Below are positions 35,987 through 45,220 of a stretch of 64,000 nucleotides of DNA, one piece after another (within the stretch, counting starts at the first letter, position 1; each line of letters opens with the position of its first letter). A program made the position numbers and the translations under genes. Origin of the DNA: Patagioenas fasciata (Eukaryota; Chordata; Aves; Columbiformes; Columbidae). Under the pieces are notes generated by a model, which saw nothing but the letters and a program-made list of their open reading frames with translations, searched no databases and was not told where the DNA came from. The stretch spans positions 439,001 to 503,000 of the forward strand of contig NC_092523.1 of assembly GCF_037038585.1 (NCBI RefSeq), given 5' to 3'.

Positions 35987-36006
35987 CCCTTCAACCTCAC
36001 GGTCAC
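35987..36006 (-). promoter_or_regulatory. Proximal sequence element of the U2 gene
   Basis: Minus-strand GTGACCGTGAGGTTGAAGGG at about -60 to -41 relative to U2 +1. Position and sequence suit the SNAPc-bound PSE of vertebrate snRNA genes. No TATA box follows, as expected for a Pol II snRNA gene. Confidence 0.75.
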
Positions 36007-36185
36007 TCTCGCCGCGCCCGCACCAACCCCCGAGCTCCTTTCTCGCTCTGTTCCCCTCACTCTCCCCGCGGTTCCACCGGAATCCACGGACACCGGCCCT
36101 CGCCGCACCCGGAGACCCCGGCGACTGAGGCTCCCAGCCGCCCCTTCGGCCACTCTGGCGCTCGATTGGTGCATCCCCGCCTCTA

Positions 36186-36193
36186 ATTTGCAT
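36186..36193 (-). promoter_or_regulatory. Octamer 1 of the U2 distal element
   Basis: ATGCAAAT on the minus strand, about 240 bp upstream of U2 +1, the usual position for an Oct-1-bound distal sequence element. A CCAAT-box-like ATTGG (36165-36169) lies beside it. Confidence 0.8.
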
Positions 36194-36263
36194 TCTCCCC
36201 TGCTCCTCGTCACCCCGCCCCTTGTTTTCTGTCCGTGATCTGATTGGCACGATCCGCATCCAC

Positions 36264-36271
36264 ATTTGCAT
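36264..36271 (-). promoter_or_regulatory. Octamer 2 of the U2 distal element
   Basis: A second perfect ATGCAAAT on the minus strand, 78 bp further upstream. It sits in a duplicated module with GATTGG on one side and TTCTCCCC on the other. Confidence 0.75.
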
Positions 36272-36311
36272 TCTCCCCGCCCACTCGCCTCTCCGCCCAC
36301 ACCCCGAGCCG

Positions 36312-36319
36312 ATTTGCAT
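36312..36319 (-). promoter_or_regulatory. Octamer 3 of the U2 distal element
   Basis: Third perfect ATGCAAAT on the minus strand, 48 bp beyond the second. A degenerate fourth (ATTCGCAT on plus) lies near 36474. Confidence 0.7.
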
Positions 36320-36354
36320 AATCGCCGCGGCTTTTGCTTCTGTTCTATTTCTAC

Positions 36355-36445
36355 CCAGCCTCTTCTGTTTCTGTTTCTCCTGTTTCTCTTTCTATCTCTG
36401 TCTTTATTTCTCTCTATTTTATTTTCTTTTCTGTTTCTTTTCCCG
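36355..36445. repeat. CT-rich tract upstream of the U2 promoter
   Basis: About 90 bp of TTTCTCTGTCTTTATTTCTC-like polypyrimidine on the plus strand, between the octamers and the divergent promoter. Confidence 0.7.
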
Positions 36446-36524
36446 GCGGCCCGTTCGACACCTGCTCGTCTGATTCGCATGTCCCCGCCCTTCGTGCCGC
36501 ACAGCGCCCGCTCGCTGAGCGCAG

Positions 36525-36590
36525 TGCGCATGCGCAGCTCCGCAGGCCGTAGTGCGGCTCCGCGGCAGCGCGCGGCCGCCGGAAGTGCCG
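36525..36590 (+). promoter_or_regulatory. Divergent CpG-island promoter with NRF1 and ETS sites
   Basis: A palindromic NRF1 site TGCGCATGCGCA (36525-36536) and an ETS/GABP site CCGGAAGTG (36579-36587) lie close together in CpG-dense DNA, a pairing typical of housekeeping promoters. A donor-like CAGGGTAAAG follows at 36734-36743, so a short first exon of a plus-strand transcript is plausible. I recognise no coding exon for it. Confidence 0.6.
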
Positions 36591-36924
36591 GGGGCTTTTT
36601 TCCCCAAAATTGTTCTGTGTAACTTTGTTCCCCCGCCCCTTTCTCCCGCTCCCGCCGTTGCAGACCCGGATTCAGGCTGTTTGGGATATTTTTGTGCCGT
36701 GGCGACGCCTCCCCCTCCATGCCTGTGGCCCCGCAGGGTAAAGTCGCAATTTGGGGGAACTGGCCCCAAACTGCAGTGGGAAAAGGGGGAAATGGAGAAG
36801 GGGGCAGAGGCAGCTGCTGAAAGTGCTTCTATATCTTTATTTCTTCAGAAATATATCAAGCAAGGTTGACTTTTTAAGGCCTTTCTCTATACAGGGAGTT
36901 TTGAGGCCAATTGTCTGAGGGTCA

Positions 36925-37160
36925 CCAAGGCCAACGCCGGGTCCTGCACCGGGGTCACAACAACCCCATGGACGCTGCAGCTGGGGAGGAGCGGCTGGAA
37001 AAGGGCCTGGGGTGGTGGTGCCAGCAGCTGAACACGAGCCAGCGTGTGCCCAGGGGCGAAGAGGCCACAGCATCCTGGCTTGTATCAAGAATAGTGTGGC
37101 CAGCAGGAGTGGAGAAGTGGTTGTGTCTCTGCACTGGGCCCTAGCGAGGTCAAACCTCAC
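36925..37160 (+). mobile_element. CR1 LINE fragment (coding 3' end)
   Basis: Plus-strand CR1 from the end of ORF2: GTCCTGCACCGGGGTCACAA, CAACCCCATGGACGCTGCAG and GCATCCTGGCTTGTATCAAG follow the CR1 consensus with short deletions. Confidence 0.85.
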
Positions 37161-37349
37161 AACGCTTCAGGACAGAGCGGGGCAGTACAGCCCCCTTCTC
37201 CGCTTAGCGGGCAGCCGGGTCTTTCCTCTTGTTTCCTTTCTCTCCCGCTGCAGTTCAGATGCACCAAGGCCACGCGGGCGGCGGGGTCGCTGGTGCAAAG
37301 TGGGAGGCTCTGGCAAACTCGTCGATACAATGAGCTGAGTTTATCTTGC

Positions 37350-38301
37350 AGCTTCACACAGGCCTGAAATGTATGTTCAAACACAGGCCTGGGATATTTT
37401 GCTTTTTTGGTTTCCCATTTCATTCCAACCAATATACATTCCACTTTATACGCAATTCCAATTAGCTCAACAGTCGTTACATTCCTCAGCTCCATTTACC
37501 TTTTGCAATTTACAGATCTCAAAAACCAGCATATTAACCATCAATCCATTATTCCATTTTCCTAGATCCAAATCAGTTCATATTCTAGCAGCTTTTAAAC
37601 ACAACCTCGTACAACACAGAGTTCACATCCATCAGAGCATTGAGGGTTTGGTTTGTTTCTGGTTTTTTGGGTTTTTTTGTGTGCATGTGGGTTTTTTTTT
37701 TGTTGTTTGTTTTGTTTTGTTTTCCAATGCAAACCAGAATTTAACAATTTCAATTCTTTTCTGGTCTCAAAATCAGCAAATTGACTTACAGTACCATACT
37801 TCACCCAATTTTTTCCAAAGTTCTGCAGAACAACATTAATTGCAATGCAGCACTAAAGCCCAGAATTCCACATTCAAGCCACATTCGAGTACACTATTGT
37901 TTCAAGCTTTCTTTTATCAGAATATTTCCCCAAAGGTTACTGTAACGTGTAAGGATGCATCCTAAGGTGGTGTTTTAGCAGTGGAACCGGTTCCCATTTT
38001 GTAATTATCTCCCCAAACACAATTCTTTTGGTACCAAATATAAATACACAAACTAAAATACAGAGCTCAGATATGCAAACCAAACACCAAGTTCAAATAC
38101 GCAGATGGATCACAGCTACACTAATCCAAGCCAATATCTGGGTTTTACCACCGCACCTTCGGGCCGCTCGCTGCTCAGCAGGCGGAGGCGCCGCTGGGTC
38201 TCCTGGCAGAAAGGGCCGTGCGGCCGGAGCCCATCGGCACCCGCCCCCCGCGAGCCCCCCGGGCACGGCTTTGATCAGGGTCCCCTCTGGGTGCCACAAC
38301 T
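37350..38301 (-). mobile_element. ERV remnant with gag fossil, unassigned primer site
   Basis: Minus-strand retroviral remnant. An LTR-like end (TAACA, plus-strand TGTTACCCC at 38301) is followed by a primer-site-like TGGCACCCAGAGGGGACC (about 38298-38281), a GC-rich leader, then an ATG near 38004 (MGTGSTAKTPP) that hits a stop at once. Broken gag-like stretches such as LQLMLFCR occur further on, with several stops and an A-rich insertion near 37690. I do not recognise the primer tRNA. The gag pattern resembles gammaretrovirus-like matrix fossils common in birds. The 5' LTR probably lies at 38301 to about 38640, but its far end is not clear. Confidence 0.65.
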
Positions 38302-39399
38302 GTTACCCCAAAACAGGGTTCTTTACTCGGTGTGCACACAACAGAGCCCAATCCAGCACATCGAGTGAGACACAGCCTGTCGCAGAGCAGCGCAAGTCTG
38401 GATGCTGGAATAAAGCTGGCACGCTAGAAAGAAAAGTAACAGCTATTACACACAAAATCTTATCGTCATGTTCACGCAGTAAAAAACTGAATTACTCACT
38501 GTCTTCTTATAATCACAAAATATACATCTTAAGGCAATGGACTGTCATGATTTAGCAGTCTGTGAACTTACTGTACCATATAGCAGGCAAAGACTTATTA
38601 AACTGTAATATGCTTAAACAGACACCCACAAAGAAAGCAGGTTAATAAGGAAAGCATCTTGCAGACCCCAGCAACCCCCGTGACCCGTGTACCATCGGCC
38701 AATTCTCCCCCAGCCTGTGAAGCTCAAACCATTCCACCCGCAACACCGTCCGTCCTGCTCTTCTCGCTTTAAAACAACATTGTTTGCAAAGCGTTTACTT
38801 CAAGGTTCTGTTCTCCGGCCACTCTTCCCATTCATCTAACACAGCAGCCACCACTGATTATAATATTTGACAAGATATTCCCTCCTCGTATTTCCAAGTG
38901 CTTTCCTATGTTCTAAAACACCTCCCAATACTGATTTCTTAGGAACACAACTGAAAACACTTGTTCCTGACCCCATTTCATAAGTAAAAACCATCAGAAG
39001 GCTTACAGCGCACTTAAAAAACAATACTTAAAAAAAAGTAACAACTAGTGAAACAATTAACCCTTTAGTCATTAAGGGGTTACTCTCTGCATACTTCATC
39101 CCTCTCCTAGAGAGGATATGCAAGAGGAGCCGCAGTATTGCTGCTTCTTCACTAGATACTTTCTGCCCATCTCCTCTCACCCCCGCTGCTCACCTCTTCG
39201 GGTGTCCGTTGCAACGATGGCAGATCCTCCACTCCTCTCCGTGGCTACCGCAGCGATCAGGAGGCACACAGCACGCAGCCCGGTCCCGGTCCAGCCAGGG
39301 CTCGCTCCTCGCAGCAGCCGTCCCCCGGCGTCAATGCGATCGGGAGGCACGCAGCCCACGGCCCGCAGTCATCCCCTCAGCTGTCAATTCTCCTTGCGG

Positions 39400-39417
39400 A
39401 TCACGTCGGGGTCACCA
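39400..39417 (-). other. Primer binding site, tRNA-Trp
   Basis: Minus-strand TGGTGACCCCGACGTGAT, a perfect 18-base match to the tRNA-Trp primer site used by alpharetroviruses and some class I ERVs, two bases from the LTR end. Confidence 0.88.
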
Positions 39418-39419
39418 CT

Positions 39420-39964
39420 TGCAAGGGCAAAAATCACAGACTCCACACAATCCAATGTGAATTCAAGCGAAGCTGTTTATTGCTTGTTACAATTCTCCTT
39501 AAGTATCTTTTTGACCTGTCCAGACACTGTCCACGCACTTAAAGACTGCATGTACTTGGATAGTAACTACTGTTTACGCGCCGCAAACTCACAAGTGATT
39601 GGATTTTACAAATCTACATGAACTCTAGTGCTAAGCAAAAAGTTTCTACAAAATTGCTGACTTGCCGACTCTTGCTCACTTGCTCCAGGCTGCACAAAGT
39701 CACGTAAGGCACGCAGGCTGCTCCGCTCTTGCTGTCTCGCTGCACACACACGCCTCGGAGGCCTGTTCAGTTCAGTTCCATATAATGTCCATTAACTTCG
39801 ATAAAATCCCTCAAATCTCTCCCCCCACCCCATCCTTGATGTATCAATCCTGTATCAATCCCTCTGTCCTTGATGTATCACGTAGCACACAGTGTGCTTG
39901 CTTATTGTATTGTTCCAATATATGGCGAATATACAGGTAAAATACGGTAGCTGCACCGCCAACA
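39420..39964 (-). repeat. LTR of the tRNA-Trp ERV
   Basis: Minus-strand ends TGTTGG at 39964 and TTGCA at 39420. AATAAA sits near 39482-39477 on the minus strand, leaving about 60 bp of R/U5. The U3 has tandem GATACATCAAGGA motifs also present in the macrosatellite provirus LTR. Confidence 0.75.
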
Positions 39965-40039
39965 ACGCGTCTTCCGAGTCGCGTTCCTCCTGTCCTTGTA
40001 ACGACACAGACGCACTCGTACTCCGGCATTTCAGCGTCC

Positions 40040-40430
40040 CCCTCGTCTCCGGCTCTGCCACCGCAGCCCCCGCGCTGCCGCGGGTGTCGGACCGGCCGCT
40101 GCGCTGCTCTAAACCTGCGCCGCTGCGCTGCTCTAAACCTGCGCCGCTGCTGCCGTCCGGCGGTCGCCGCCGTTACCGCCGCTGCTGCCGCTTCTCCTTT
40201 TCCCACCCCAGTTTGGGGCCACTTCCCCCAAACCGGGGCTTTCCCCTGCGGAGCGCACGCAGCGCAGAGCCGCACGTAGTGCAGAGCCGCCCGCAGCGCA
40301 GAGCCGCACGTAGTGCAGAGCCGCCCGCAGCGCAGAGCCGCCCGCAGCGCAGAGCCGCCCGCAGCGCAGAGCCGCACGCAGCGCAGAGCCGCCCGCAGCG
40401 CGGGAGCCACGGCACACTTTTTCTCTCACA
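40040..40430. promoter_or_regulatory. CpG island with 17-bp repeats
   Basis: CpG-dense block next to the LTR. It has a 24-bp direct duplication (CGCTGCTCTAAACCTGCGCC, about 40098-40145) and about ten copies of a 17-bp unit like GCAGAGCCGCCCGCAGC (40245-40410). Long frames here are repeat artefacts. Confidence 0.6.
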
Positions 40431-40740
40431 ATCTGGATCCTGCTCCTTGTCCTTCCCTTTCCCCTCTCTGTCCCTCATTCTTCCTCCTGCCTTTTTCTCT
40501 TCTTCTGCCCCGATGCATCTTCCTCCACCTCTCCTGCTCCCTGCCCTGGTTTCCTCTGCCTGTCCTGCTGTCCTGCTCCCCGTCCCTGCTCTTTCTGTCT
40601 TTATTTCTCTGTCCTGCTGCCTGTTGGGTTGTTCCTTTCCCCACCTCCCTGTCCAGCTGGCTCTCCGGTTTTCCATCTCTCCTCTGTCCGGCTGCCTGGC
40701 CCCTTTTTCTCTTCCTCCATCTCTGTCCTCCGACCCATTA
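40430..40740. repeat. Polypyrimidine tract
   Basis: About 300 bp of C/T-rich sequence with CTGTCCTGCTGCCTG-like motifs recurring irregularly. It is not a clean tandem array. Confidence 0.6.
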
Positions 40741-40744
40741 TTGT

Positions 40745-43740
40745 TTTTTAAATTTTCCTTCTTGGTCTCTTTGTACAGATCAGGCCCTTTCTTTATTTCC
40801 ATGCGCCGTTTCCAGTGTCTACACACGCACACAAATTACGCTTTGAAGCACACGCCTTACTGTGCTTCTTAAAGCACATCTGCTGTTTACATTGTCGGCG
40901 CTTTTCGATGCGTGCGCTTGTTACCTCTTTCTCTGCTCCAGCCTCTGTCATTGCTCTCACCCAAGTCCCTTCTGAGCTCGAGCTCAGAGCACTGCTCCAG
41001 CTTGATGCTTCTGACATGGGCTGGACACATTTCATTGTCCTCTTCACATGTTACCTGACTTTGCACTTCCTGGCTGAATCACCAGTTCCTATGTAATCGC
41101 TCTTTCCCACCTGCCTTTCTGGGGTCTCTTTGATGACATGATCTTCTTTCTCCATGTGATACATTTCCGCAGGTCTCTGGCCTCAAGTCTCATTTTGACT
41201 TTTCCATAACCTCTGTGTGATCTCACCTGCAAACAGAACCAGTGGACTAAAGTCAATCAGTGAATCAATGCTAATGCCTCACGAACGAACCAAACTATTT
41301 CAGATTTGCTGAAACCGAATTCTCAGTCCCCAGCGTTTCCTCTTTGGTGCTTATTTGACTGCCTAAAGCCAAAACCTCGCTCCCAGCTCCTCCAACCAAC
41401 TCCCCTTTCCTCATGGCGGGTATCGGCACCGCTCCTGTGCCCCCCAGTCAAAGCGATACCGCGGTTTCCTCAGGTGATGTATTCCTGGTGCTTCACCGTT
41501 ACAAAGCTTTTATCCAAACATATTGCCGGTGCTTCACTGTTACAAAGCTTTTATACAAGCCCGTTGGGACTTGCCCTGTCCCCTGGGGAAATGGGGTTTA
41601 TTCTCCGCCTCTCCGCACCATTTGCTCGTGTGCCCAAAGCCCAGAGGGGGGATCCCACCCCTCTGCAGACGCAGCTTCTCCAGCACCCACAGACACATCC
41701 TCTGCCGACTGCCCTTTTCTCATTCACTGCTGTACATTCGACTTCTAATAAGCCTCGAATTATAATCTCTATGGGCAGTCTTTGGGTTTGGGTTTTTGTT
41801 GCTTTTATTTCCCCCCCCATACAGTACTTGTACTCTCACTATCCACAAAACAAAACCACTAGCCTCCTGAAAAAGAGCTGTGTTTTCTTTATCACTCCTT
41901 GGATGCAATAATTACATTACTCCTGTGTCTTAAGGACCTGGAGAGCAGCTGGCAAAGAACGAGCGCGGGCGCTGGGCAGCTCGGCCGGCACAGAGGAGGC
42001 GCTGGCGGCGGGAGCCGAGCACCGGCGGCTCGTAACGCGCTGGAACCTCCCCACATCGGGAACTTTCCCTAGGACAAAGGTTCTACCTGCACCGTTCAGT
42101 TTAACGGCCACTCATGGGTCTCACTCACCACCTAATTCCAAAATCAGTTGGAGTTTTTGGTCTCTGTGCCATCCTCTGCCAGGGAACTCTCATTATGCCC
42201 TCTATGAGAAAAAGCCTTTCACTCCTTTGTTTTAAACTTCTACCGGATCATTTAATTCAATGTCTCGTACCGATTTTGTCAACAGAAACATGGATAAGCA
42301 TTTCTATTCGCTTTCTCAGCACCATTCACAACCTTAGAGGGTTCTGTCATGTATCCCCTCGGCCACTCTCTCAGAAGCTCAGGGATCAGAATCTACGGGG
42401 TGTCTCAAGAAGATGAAATCACGATATCTCTGCACCCACAAACCTCCTATGAATGAGACTCTCGCGGTCTGTGCAGCAGGGGGAGAACGTACAGCATTTA
42501 CAACAAGGTTAATAAAACTCAGTAACTCATTAAACCCTTTGTAATTGTAACACGTCCATCTTTCTGAAACACGCTGTATTTAATCTCTCCTTGCTCGGAA
42601 ATGCTGACATACATTTCATAACCATTGTTTTTCCCTTACTTTTTCTAATCATACCTTATCCCCTGTGAGACAGCAGGACTGGAAGGGCGTGGATTCTCTA
42701 AAAATGGCTTCATGGGGACTAACACAGTGCAGAAGTGTTTTCTGCGATGCTGGTCACTCGTATAGTCCTGGCTTTCTGTAGTCCCTTGGGTTTTTTGTTC
42801 ATGGTTCAACAGTGTCCAGTGCTATCGGGTCCTGCTACACGACCGTATAACACACGTAGTATAAACTATACAGCTGGACAACGTCCCCAGACCCACGGTG
42901 TGAACTGCGGGGTGTCCTGTGCAGGGACAGCAGATGGACCCGAGATCCTTGCGGGTCCCTTCCAGCTTCAGACATTCTGTGATCCTATGAACTATATTTA
43001 TATGGTAGCAAGAGGGAGTTTATACTATGACTAACAATATTCAGTGACTCCAGCCTCCAACCCTGAGAAAATACTCTAAAAGGTAAATATGTTTCTGCTT
43101 CAGCTTGCAGCCCTCGGATTTACTCTTCTTCAGTCTGATAGATCAGAGGATCCTCTGCACCTGGACACAGACACCGCGTCTGCACCCCTAATCTGCGCTG
43201 CCCTTCACGTAAGAGGACGGCGCCGCCTCTCTTAACAATTGCGTCTAAGATGTTCTGTAATTCTCACGACGAACCAAATTCTCTTCTTGTTTCCCACAAA
43301 TATACTGCAACCTGCAAATAAAACCTACATATTTCTATTCCAGCTAATCTGTATTTGTTATTATTTACTGTGCTGACTATTGTATTATTGATAATTTTGA
43401 TGCACAATGACTAGAAACACCTGTTCAAATGAATGATAAAGACATGGGAGATAACACGTTGTTGTTGCATCTGATCAGAAACCCATCTGATGAGGTATCA
43501 GCACGTAACAGAGAGTCAATGCGTATTTATTTTAGTTTAGTTTGTAATTTTAACTGGCGTATTTAACTTAGAATAACATTCTGAAATTGCAAGGTTCTTC
43601 ACTGACTTTAGCCTGAGATCTCTAGCATGTATTTTTAGACTAAAATCCCTTCTGAAAAATGCAGGTTTTCCTTTAAGCACCCATTTCTTAATAGCCAAGA
43701 GGGCAAGGGCACAGATGAAAAACAGCTGCCTTGGCGCAGC
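40745..43740. other. Intergenic DNA without a recognised gene
   Basis: Short frames only. It contains a 41-bp tandem duplication (41487-41568, GGTGCTTCACYGTTACAAAG), a small GC-rich patch near 41950-42040, and a CR1 fragment (42885-42990). I see no exon of a known family. Confidence 0.4.
42885..42990 (+). mobile_element. CR1 LINE 3' end
   Basis: Plus-strand CR1 tail: GAACTGCGGGGTGTCCTGTG through CTTCCAGCTTCAGACATTCT and GTGATCCTATGA. Same subfamily as 29858-30065. Confidence 0.82.
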
Positions 43741-43769
43741 AGTGACCGCCAGGCCCTCTCCCTGTTCCT

Positions 43770-44600
43770 GCTGCCCGCCTGCGCATACGCCTGCCCACAC
43801 CTGCCCGTGCCTGCCCACACCTGCCTGTGCCTGCCTGTGCGTACGCCTGCCCACACCTGCCCGTGCCTGCCCACCCCTGCCTGTGCCTGCCTGTGCGTAC
43901 GCCTGCCCACACCTGCCTGTGCCTGCCCACACCTGCCTGTGCCTGCCTGTGTGTACGCCTGCCCACACCTGCCCGTGCCTGCCCACACCTGCCTGTGCCT
44001 GCCTGTGCGTACGCCTGCCCACACCTGCCTGTGCCTGCCCGCACCTGCCTGTGTGTACGCCTGCCCACACCTGCCCGTGCCTGCCCACACCTGCCTGTGC
44101 CTACCTGTGTGTACACCTCCCCACACCTGCCCATGCCTGCCCACATCTGCCCATGCCTGCCCACACCTGCCCGTGCCTACCTGTGCATACGCCTCCCCAC
44201 ACCTGCCTGTGCATGCCCACATCTGCCTGGGCCTGCCCACACCTGCCTGCACGTACGCCTGCCTGCACCTGCCTGTGCTTGCCTGCCCGTACGCCTGCCC
44301 ACGCCTGCCCGCACCTGCCTGCACATATGCCTACCTCCACCTGCCTGTGCCTGCCTGCGTGTACACCTGCCCGTGCCTGCCTACACCTGCCTGTGCGTAC
44401 GCCTGCCCACACGTGCCTGTGCCTGCCTGCGTGTACGCCTGCCTACAACTGCCTGTGCCTGCCTGCACGTACACTTGCCCACACGAACACCTGCCCACAC
44501 GTGCCCGTGCCTGCCCACACGTACGCCTGTGCACACGTGCCTGTGCCTGCCCACACGTACGCCTGTGTACACGTGCCCGTGCCTGCCCACATGTGCCTGC
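43770..44600. repeat. 10-bp-based minisatellite (CCTGCCYRYR)
   Basis: About 830 bp built of 10-bp units CCTGCCCACA and CCTGCCTGTG, punctuated by CGTACG or TGTACG hexamers that give higher-order periods such as 36 and 56 bp. All three plus frames are open for about 300 codons (Cys/Pro/His-rich) and the minus frames are Gly/Arg/Gln-rich. Three open frames at once show that composition, not selection, keeps them open. Confidence 0.92.
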
Positions 44601-45220
44601 CCACCCCCTGCAGTGCCCGCCCTGTGCCCTGAGGCTGCGCCACAGGCCCTGGCCGGAGCGAGGGCTGCAGCCCCGAACCTGCCCGGACTGCTGTGCCGGG
44701 GCCCTGGACAGCGGCACCGGAGCCGCGTACCCGCCGGGATCGCTGCCGGGACAGCCCAGCAGGTAACCCCACACCAGCCATGCCCGCACAGGCCCCGCTC
44801 CGCAGGCCCAGCACACCTGGCCACGCAGGCCCAGGCCGGGGCTGCCGTGGCGCGTCCCTGCGGGCAGGTTCCCGGGGACGGGAGAAGCTCCTCCTGAGCC
44901 GGTGTTTGTGGATGCGGCGCTCAGGGACGCGGTTTAGTGGTGAACTTGGTAGCGTTAATGGTTGGACTCTACAGTCTTTCCAACCTAAATGATTCTGTGG
45001 TTCCGTTTCTGGAGGAGGAACGTCACCCGTTCCACCCGCCCGCGTGCTGTGGAACCATCGCAGGTTCCCCGAACAGAGGCCGCCCCGGGGCCTCCTCGTG
45101 CTCCAGAGGGACACGCAGTTAAACCTGTGGAATTTACCGTGTGGGCCGGAGGAGGGGGCAGCGGGCGGCCCGGCTGCGTCCCCGTGTCCCGGGCTCCGCG
45201 GGCAGGGTTGCTCTCTAAAG
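44600..45220. promoter_or_regulatory. CpG island split by a CR1 tail
   Basis: CpG-rich sequence on both sides of a short CR1 fragment, with a donor-like CAGCAGGTAACC near 44760. It could be a promoter, but no coding exon is recognised. Confidence 0.45.
44924..45003 (+). mobile_element. CR1 LINE 3' end
   Basis: Plus-strand tail containing GGTTGGACTCTACAGTCTTT, CCAACCTAAATGATTCTGTG. Confidence 0.8.

Larger units (their letters stand above)
38640..39964 (-). mobile_element. ERV remnant, 5' LTR plus leader and gag fossil (tRNA-Trp)
   Basis: Minus-strand element starting with a 545-bp LTR (39964-39420), then a tRNA-Trp primer site, a GC-rich leader and an ATG at about 39160 that opens for about 30 codons before a stop. 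A gag-like fragment lies at 39024-38836 (motifs VPKKSVLGGVLEH and EYLVKYYNQWW), followed by a WPEN-type motif and a stop near 38775. No pol, env or 3' LTR is visible. The gag pattern resembles class I (gamma-like) avian ERVs; that is inference. The broken frames mean no functional product. Confidence 0.78.

Noticed and set aside
43715-44897. Cys/Pro-rich frames of 305-356 codons
   Set aside because: They are translations of a 10-bp minisatellite, open in all three frames at once.
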